From positions 21,605,329 to 21,669,328 of the forward strand of contig OX638369.1 in the NCBI GenBank assembly GCA_951812925.1: 64,000 nucleotides of DNA, written 5' to 3'. The notes under the pieces are model-generated. The model made no database searches and had not been told where the DNA came from. It was given only the letters and a program-made list of their open reading frames with translations. Made by a program: the position numbers and the translations under genes. Origin of the DNA: Calliopum simillimum (lineage: Eukaryota > Arthropoda > Insecta > Diptera > Lauxaniidae). Shown one piece after another: positions 57,951 through 64,000 of this stretch. Every line of letters starts with the position of its first letter. Positions within the stretch are counted from its first letter, which is position 1.

Positions 57951-60190
57951 TAAAAGAGTAGGTACTTTTTTTCACAAAAATTTCTTATTTTTGCTTTCTT
58001 TTACATAAATAACTGACAAAAATAATTTATTCGGTATAAATTAAAGAAAAAAACTATACAAAAATCATCCATGTTGAATTTTTAACCAATTTTGTTATGT
58101 TGTGAAACAAAAATAGTCCAGCCAAGCAAAACTTTCAAAATAAAAATTGGTGGCACCCTTGAAAGTTTTTATAAAATTTTTATAAAGTTTTTCTTAGCGT
58201 TTTAAGACTAATAATTATCTGCCCATTCTTAGGGCACATTGAATGACACCACTTTTGTACAGATCGGTAAAGTTAGCACTGCAGATAACAGGGGACTGTG
58301 AGTACCCTAATTATACTCCTCAGATGTAAGAATCATATAAGCTGTGTTTTAGACGGCAGCGTGTTAACACAGTATTAACACTGTTCTTCTAAAGCGATTT
58401 TGTGTGCTATCTTCTCTTCTTTTTTTGTTTTACTTCTGCTTATTTTGTTTTTATTTTCCTTTCCACATCGCTGCCCTCCGCTCGCCAACAAGTGCCACTT
58501 TAAAAATCAATTGGAAAAAAATTTGACGTACTAGAGAAAAACGATAAAAATGGGTATCTTTTTTAACGTCTATTTTGAGCATATTTAAGAATTTTTAATG
58601 GATACAAAACTGTGTCGGACCGTGTAATCAGCGGGTAATATCGCAAATTGAGGCCTTTGTTGCATTATTTGAAAGGTTATTGAACCTTGTCCTTTAGTTT
58701 TTACTATAGTATGCCATATCCTTCAGAAAAAGAAAAAAAAAAAAAAAAAAAAAAATCAACATTCAAAACTTAAATCTACAACACAAATATTTTATCAGTT
58801 ATAAAGTTTATTTCAACAAATTGAAATTTATGCGAGCCATGATATCTAGTGTACTTTGCAAAAACGCAAAGTTTTTTTTTTCTTTTTGTCAACATTTTAT
58901 TGGTTTTTAAATTGTTTTTTCCAACACTAAAAGGAAAATTATAACATGAAAATATTGATTTATTATGTAAAAAAGTTTAAGCTCAAACTTATAACTTTTT
59001 TTTTTTCATTCCAACCAAAGTTGGTAGGTATGTTTTGTTTACATGTGGTTTACTGAGCTCTAATGCAAAAAATAAATTTTAAAATTCAGAGAACATTTAC
59101 CCCAATGATTTTTACTATAAAATTGAACATTTACCACAACTAAGTTTGGTTGTACTTAGCACAGGCAAATTGTTATGTGACAAAAATAACTTTGCAAGCC
59201 ACATCAAAAAAGCAAAAAAATGTTCATTTCAATAGAAAAAAATCCTAACCTACCTCAAATCATTCTACAGCTGACTGCACATTAGTCTGTCTGAGATATA
59301 CCACCGACAAGTAGCAACAACGAGCAGCTGACGAGTTGTTAAGGGTCAAAAATCGAATCGAATTTTCCATTTCAACTGCATTTTTTTTGCCCTGGCTTAT
59401 AACTTTTTTCTATATAACTTTCTGCACTATTTTTGTTGCTATTGTTGCTTATGTGTTTCATTTTCAACTCAACTCAATTTGTTGCAACTCTTTCGGTTGC
59501 AATAAATTTCAATAGCATTCTTTCTACAATTTGTTGCCACTCTGTGTGCTGCATGCGGTGGAATCTCTCAAAGATTGTAGGCGTTAGGCCAGCAAAACGT
59601 TGAGCCTCTGTATTTCCCTCTACACATTCAGCATTTGCTTTATCTGCCTCTAACCCAACAAATGCTGTCACTGCGGTTTGGGTTGCAATTGATTCCCTTT
59701 AGCAATAAATACTACTTTTTTTCTTTTTCTCCTCTGCACTCGATACTTAAGTATGAAATGGATTTCTAAGTCTGTCTGGGTGGCAAAGATATATATTTGT
59801 ATGCACGTATGCATATTTGTAAGAAGCAAATTTCTTGTGGGTTATTTCATAAATACTACTCATAAATATTATTTTCGATTAATTGCGCGTGTTATAAATT
59901 TACTGCTCAAATAGTCGCTGAAGTAAAGAAAGTATCCTCGGAATTCACTGCTGAAGTTATGCAAAGGATCTTCATTCAATTATGGAAAAATATCCATTTC
60001 CATTTTGTCTGCTTACAAATCATGCAACCGAAATTGAAATGATAAGGTCATAAACTGAGCAAATTAGAAACAGAAGTCTACAGTAAAGCATTGAGTAACC
60101 AAAAACGAGGCAATTCGAAGCAGTTGAGAAAACGATCGCTGTTATATAAAATGCATTGAAGGCGCTGGTAAGTAATTGTGCAAATGTGGA
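57951..60190. other. Non-coding AT-rich DNA
   Basis: No gene recognised. Poly-A at 58735-58754. An imperfect palindrome GTGTTAACACAGTATTAACAC lies at about 58370. Frames are short. Confidence 0.5.
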
Positions 60191-60335
60191 AGAATGTTTC
60201 AAAACGAAAATCGCCCCCTAAAACTATGCAAGATTCTTTTTTTTTATTAATTTGCATACGGTTTGAAATGTCAAATGTTTAAAAACAGAATATTGCATAG
60301 TTTTAGGGGCCGATTTTCGTTTTTGAAACATCCTG
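60191..60335. mobile_element. 145-bp hairpin MITE
   Basis: The arms are ATGTTTCAAAACGAAAATCG, CCCCTAAAACTATGCA and the complement TGCATAGTTTTAGGGG, CGATTTTCGTTTTTGAAACAT, with a loop of about 65 bp. Shares CCTAAAACTATGCA with the MITE at 28193-28825 and a single word near 61386. Confidence 0.8.
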
Positions 60336-62458
60336 TTTTTTATGAGATAAATTACTTCTATGAATGAAACACAGCCCACATAGAAAGTGTTTGGTCGGGG
60401 ACCAAATCTATAGCTTTCGCTATATAGAAATGTCACAAATTTAAAGGAGATACCTTTGCTGAGACTCCGCTACACTGCTGCGGCACTGAGACACTTCTTA
60501 CACGTTGGGTGCGCACGGTGGTGGCGACGGCCACCAAGTCGTTGCTTCTAGCGTTGACCAAGAGTCAATAATGCTGACCAGGAGTCGCTTTTGAAAACTT
60601 GGAGTTGATGTTCGTGACCATGAGTCACTGAATCTGACGTGGATGAAACGCCAAGGTACAGTGATGAGCTGTAACTAGCTTAAACCGCAGCAAGATAAGA
60701 ATTCCAAAAAAAGGCAAACTCAAAAACTATTTATTTTTATTTCAATTTACTTTTATTGAATTAAAGACTTTATTAATAAAAATGAATATTAAATTTACGA
60801 ACAAAAAAATGCTGCGGTTGTTTGCGGTGTGGGTTTTATGCAACGAGTGAAGTTTTTCCTAACTTGAACTTAAGACTCGCTAAAACGTCAAGCTAAAAAT
60901 TGTACTGAGCAAATGTCAGCCATTCATGTTGCATACGAGTGAGCGAGACGGCAACACTCGATAGTACTAAAAAGCGGTATACATACGTATTTCAAGTTTT
61001 GATAATTGACTGTAACGAGTAGTTACAGATCAACTGGGTGGGTAGTGTTGCCGTTCGTCGAAGAATCACAATGGAGTTTGGGAGTTTAAGTTTACGTGTT
61101 TCCCCGCGTAAACAGAGACATTTACAACGATATAACATATATGATGATTGGACGGCAAATGGCGGAGCAGTAGGAAAAAATCAAGTGGCGCATTATTTAG
61201 AGGTCAAAAAAAAATGTTTTGTTTTTCCTTAAAAATCAAAACCGATAAGCTTTCAAAATGGGGGCTTACAGCAAACTTTTTTTTTGTGATACTTTCTAAG
61301 ATATGTATAGGTACTCGTAAATGATTATAACTCAATAATTTTTAATCGTTTTATATGGAAGAATTCGATTTAAAATAAAGAATGTTGCATGGTTTTAGAG
61401 GTTGAGTTTTAAATATTTTGCACTGAAGTTTTGCTATAGCATAGTCAATTTCAACATATATAGGAAATTTTTTAAATACATATATAAAAGATAGCCAAGT
61501 GGTTTTTCGTACGGCATGGAATGCTCCACACACATTTATATGTTCATTTGCGAATATATATATATATATCACAAAGTTTGCTTTATTTCATTCTTCCAAT
61601 ATGAGCACTTAGTCTTTCTGATATAAAGTTGCTGCCTCGTTTGTTTTAATAAAAATATGCTGCAATACTATGTAAGTACATTTGCCATATTCGGCTCTTA
61701 CGGTCCATTACCTTTTGAAATATTAATATGTTTGTTTAAAATTGTGACTTGGTTTTTTAAATTTTCATTGAAATCTTTTCAATGTTAGTTTTGAAGTTGT
61801 TATGAAATTTTGGGTTACCATATGTAGGTATTAATTTGTTAATTTATTTAAACGGAATGCAATTTTATCATAACTTACTTTTAAGATCATTTACAATTAA
61901 GGACATGAGATTTGTGATTTCCATCCAAGTACTATGTTGCGCAAGCTCGAAAAGATTAGAAAAAGAATATGCAAGATTTTGATGTGCTTCCGCAGATTTG
62001 ATTGAAGACTGTTGACTGAATTCTCTAGAGAATTGGGTACATCTTTTTTAAGAATTTCTGCCTTAGAAAAATTTATTATATTGAAGCAAATTTGAATAAA
62101 AGTCTACTTTTTCTTGTTCTTTCCTATAAGTCATTGAAAAAAAAGTCGTTAAAATGAATCGTCTCCATCGAATGAGTTCTTTTGCAAAAATCTAAAGTTT
62201 TCTTTATGATTTTCATATTTCTTAGATTTTGCAATAATCTCTCCAATGAGACTTTTTATCCACCATGCATTGTATTGGCTTGTAAACTCTAAGATAGTGA
62301 ATACCGTTGGACTTTAGTTGCATTGCTTGGTCTCGTTTCCAACACGGAAGCCTAAGATGTCATTAAGAGTTGTGAGTAGTATACTAAGTAGTTGTAGCAG
62401 CGCCGCCGTTCACATAGATTAAAAGCAAAAATATCGATGGCAAGAAACCCTTATCGTA
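60336..62458. other. Non-coding DNA with a GC-richer patch
   Basis: 60440-60670 is clearly less AT-rich and carries three spaced copies of GACCA(A/G/T)GAGTC (60556-60567, 60579-60589, 60616-60626). At about 60946-61057 the words GACGGCAACACTCG and AGTGTTGCCGTTCGTC are near inverted repeats. A (TA)n run lies at 61555-61570. No gene recognised; the 64-residue frame at 61038-61232 has no known domain. Confidence 0.45.
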
Positions 62459-62499
62459 TTAACCCTCCGATGAGCGTTGGGGTTTGGCCTGACCCAATC

Positions 62500-63873
62500 G
62501 GTTTTTAACCTCAGTACTTTCAAAGGTAATGGAAAGCTTAGTGAATCACCATCTCATGGGTTAAATAGAAAAAAAAAAATTTACTTAGTGACCATCAATA
62601 TGGTTTTAGAAAACAACGTTCAACAGGTGACCTTTTGACATACCTTAGTAAAAAATGGAATAATTGCATTCATCAGCATGGTGAATGCAAAATTGTTGCG
62701 CTAGATGTATCCAAAGCTTTTGATAGGGTTTGGCACTCTGCCCTTTTAAACAAATTAAAAGCTTTTGGTGTTGGTGATCCTTTTTTTAAATGGATACAAT
62801 GTTTCCTAAGTAACCGATCAATACAGGTTGTGCTTGATGGTTGTACTTCTAATCCATTTTCAACAAACGCTGGAGTACCTCAAAGATCAGTCCTTTCACC
62901 AACTCTTTTTCTAATATTTATAATCGACCTTCTCTCGGTTACCTGCAATCCTATTCCTTACCAACACCTCGTTTAGGACTCCAGGCTGTTGAGTCTCGAC
63001 GTCAGCAAATGTCAATTCAACTAAACTCTGACATCGAAAAAATAATCAACTGGGGTACCGCAAATCGAGTTGAATTTAATGCGACAAAACGCAGTGTTGT
63101 CTGCTTTCCCTTAAGCGGGATCTAACCCTACCCAAACTTAAAATTTAAGGATTGGATATTAAAGAATCTAAAAGTTTGACTCTGCTTAGCATGAACATCA
63201 GCGCTGATTTACGTTGGAATTAACAAATAATGGATGCTGCGAAAGGTGGTGCAAGTTGTCTTAGATTTCTTAAGAGATGTAAATTATTTTTCTCTGCTTC
63301 TGACTTATCAACGATTTACAAAGCCTACATTCGCCCAAGGCTTGAGTATAATTCTCATGTATGGGCTGGTGCTCCTGCATCATGCTTAGACCTACTTGAT
63401 CGCGTACAGCGTCAAGCTATTAGATTGATTGGTGATCAATCAATTAGCAACCAATTAACTTCTCTTGAATATCGACGTATTGTTGGTTGTCTTGCCCTCC
63501 TTTATCGCTACTTTCACCATAAATGCTCCGACGAAATATATAGCTGCATCCCCCCAGTGACCCAATTCAACCGTAACACGCGTGCGGCATCGTCCGCTAA
63601 CCATTACACCCTAAAGTCTGTTTTCGGGCGCACAGTGAAATATAGAAGATCCTTCCTTAACCGCGCAACATGAATTTGGAATGATTTGCCTTCAACCTAT
63701 AATTTACAGAAATTTAAAATTAACGCACATCGTCACCTCTCACTTTTTCCTCCCCAACCAAACCTCTAACTATCCTCTTCACCTTTTTCCTTTTCTCCTT
63801 CACTGGGTTAATAACATTAAAGGACTTAGTCCTAAGTGTTGAAGAACATTTTTTAAAAAAAAAAAAAAAAAAG
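62500..63873 (+). mobile_element. Decayed LINE copy (jockey/CR1-related)
   Basis: 5'-truncated copy that starts within RT (FLTSVLSKVMESLVNHHLMG at about 62501) and ends in A18 (63855-63873) after a hairpin AGGACTTAGTCCT (63821-63833). It is homologous to the copy at 24.1-25.2 kb across the shared part but diverged, and has frameshifts, a deletion and stops. Confidence 0.85.
62501..63769 (+). pseudogene. Reverse transcriptase, broken
   Basis: The coding match runs in pieces. First is LTSVLSKVMESLVNHHLMG, then a stop and frame change near 62560. Next come LLSDHQYGFRKQRSTGDLL, the RT aspartate motif ALDVSKAFDRVWH, and GVPQRSVLSPTLFLIF, where the usual G of GVPQG is R. After TCNPIP the frame breaks, and the segment with the catalytic FADD is deleted; the match resumes out of frame with LGLQAVESRRQQMSIQLNSD and WGTANRVEFNATK. 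After further stops it continues at 63230 with CLRFLKRCKLFFSASDLSTI, LEYNSHVWAGAPASCLDLLD and RRIVGCLALLYRY, then an in-frame TGA at 63671-63673 before IWNDLPSTYNLQKFKINAHR. Non-functional. Older than the 24-kb copy judging by the number of lesions. Confidence 0.88.
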
Positions 63874-64000
63874 TGTCTATAACTTTTTTTTGGGGATATT
63901 CGAATCGCACCCGTTCAGAAGTTATGTAAGAATTGATTTTCGTGTTTCAAGCACACTTGGGTCTGACCAGACCCAACACATTTCGATTCAGTAAAACAAA

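Larger units (their letters stand above)
62459..64000. mobile_element. TTAA-type element, left part, interrupted by a LINE
   Basis: TTAA (62459-62462) is followed by CCCTCCGATGAGCGTTGG and a hairpin-forming GGGTTTGGCCTGACCC. A matching subterminal hairpin GGGTCTGACCAGACCC lies at 63962-63977, inverted in position relative to the right end, which must lie beyond the window. The LINE copy at about 62500-63873 is inserted between them. Right TIR and TTAA are not visible. Confidence 0.5.

Overview
The window is AT-rich, intron/intergenic-like DNA from an insect nuclear genome, most likely a higher fly (Diptera, Schizophora; a tephritid fruit fly is my best guess). The signs are a mini-me-type repeat (TA run, conserved core, GTCY/TGGC microsatellite), a mariner-family transposon, jockey/CR1-like LINE fragments, polyglutamine-type CAG runs in otherwise unique DNA, and dense terminal-inverted-repeat (TIR) elements. 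I found no intact host protein gene, rRNA, functional tRNA or CRISPR array. Nearly all long open frames are by-products of tandem repeats or AT-rich chance frames; the only recognisable proteins are transposon remnants. All comparisons were made by eye.

Layout. 0-4.4 kb: AT-rich DNA with a mariner 3' fragment (1.1 kb) and a heptamer satellite (1.5-1.9 kb). 4.4-5.5 kb: a hairpin-rich TIR element and a TTAA-flanked element. 7.5-8.7 kb: a CAGC run and a 39-bp minisatellite. 11.5 kb: a degenerate tRNA-like sequence. 12.8 kb: a small MITE built on CAAGAC/GTCTTG words. 13.15-16.29 kb: a large TIR element carrying a nested 1.1-kb element and an unrecognised reading frame. 18.06-21.65 kb: a 125-bp tandem repeat split by a 3.2-kb foldback element whose arms are themselves tandem repeats. 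21.67-23.18 kb: a 1.5-kb palindrome with a 10-bp target duplication. 23.5-25.2 kb: tandem repeats and a 5'-truncated LINE. 27.0-27.7 kb: a 130-bp tandem repeat. 28.2-30.7 kb: a MITE, a mini-me fragment and an internally deleted mariner.

33.2-36.5 kb: paired tRNA-like boxes and a 2.7-kb foldback with a nested TA-flanked element. 39.7-42.6 kb: three further inverted-repeat elements. 43.6-45.4 kb: a TIR element holding a 1.5-kb palindrome. 45.5-49.1 kb: tandem and degenerate TCAAT-type repeats. 51.4-53.4 kb: a TA-flanked element with a mini-me element nested in it. 53.5-54.6 kb: a 75-77-bp repeat region. 56.8-58.0 kb: a TIR element with a TTAA MITE nested inside, then a second TTAA-type MITE. 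60.2 kb: a short hairpin MITE. 62.46 kb to the end: a TTAA-type element into which a broken LINE copy has inserted.

The genes do not work together as a pathway. The biological content is a nested archive of DNA transposons, and three themes recur: very long inverted repeats (at least six over 800 bp), TTAA elements with a perfect hairpin just inside the terminus, and tRNA-like Pol III boxes sitting in inverted-repeat elements.
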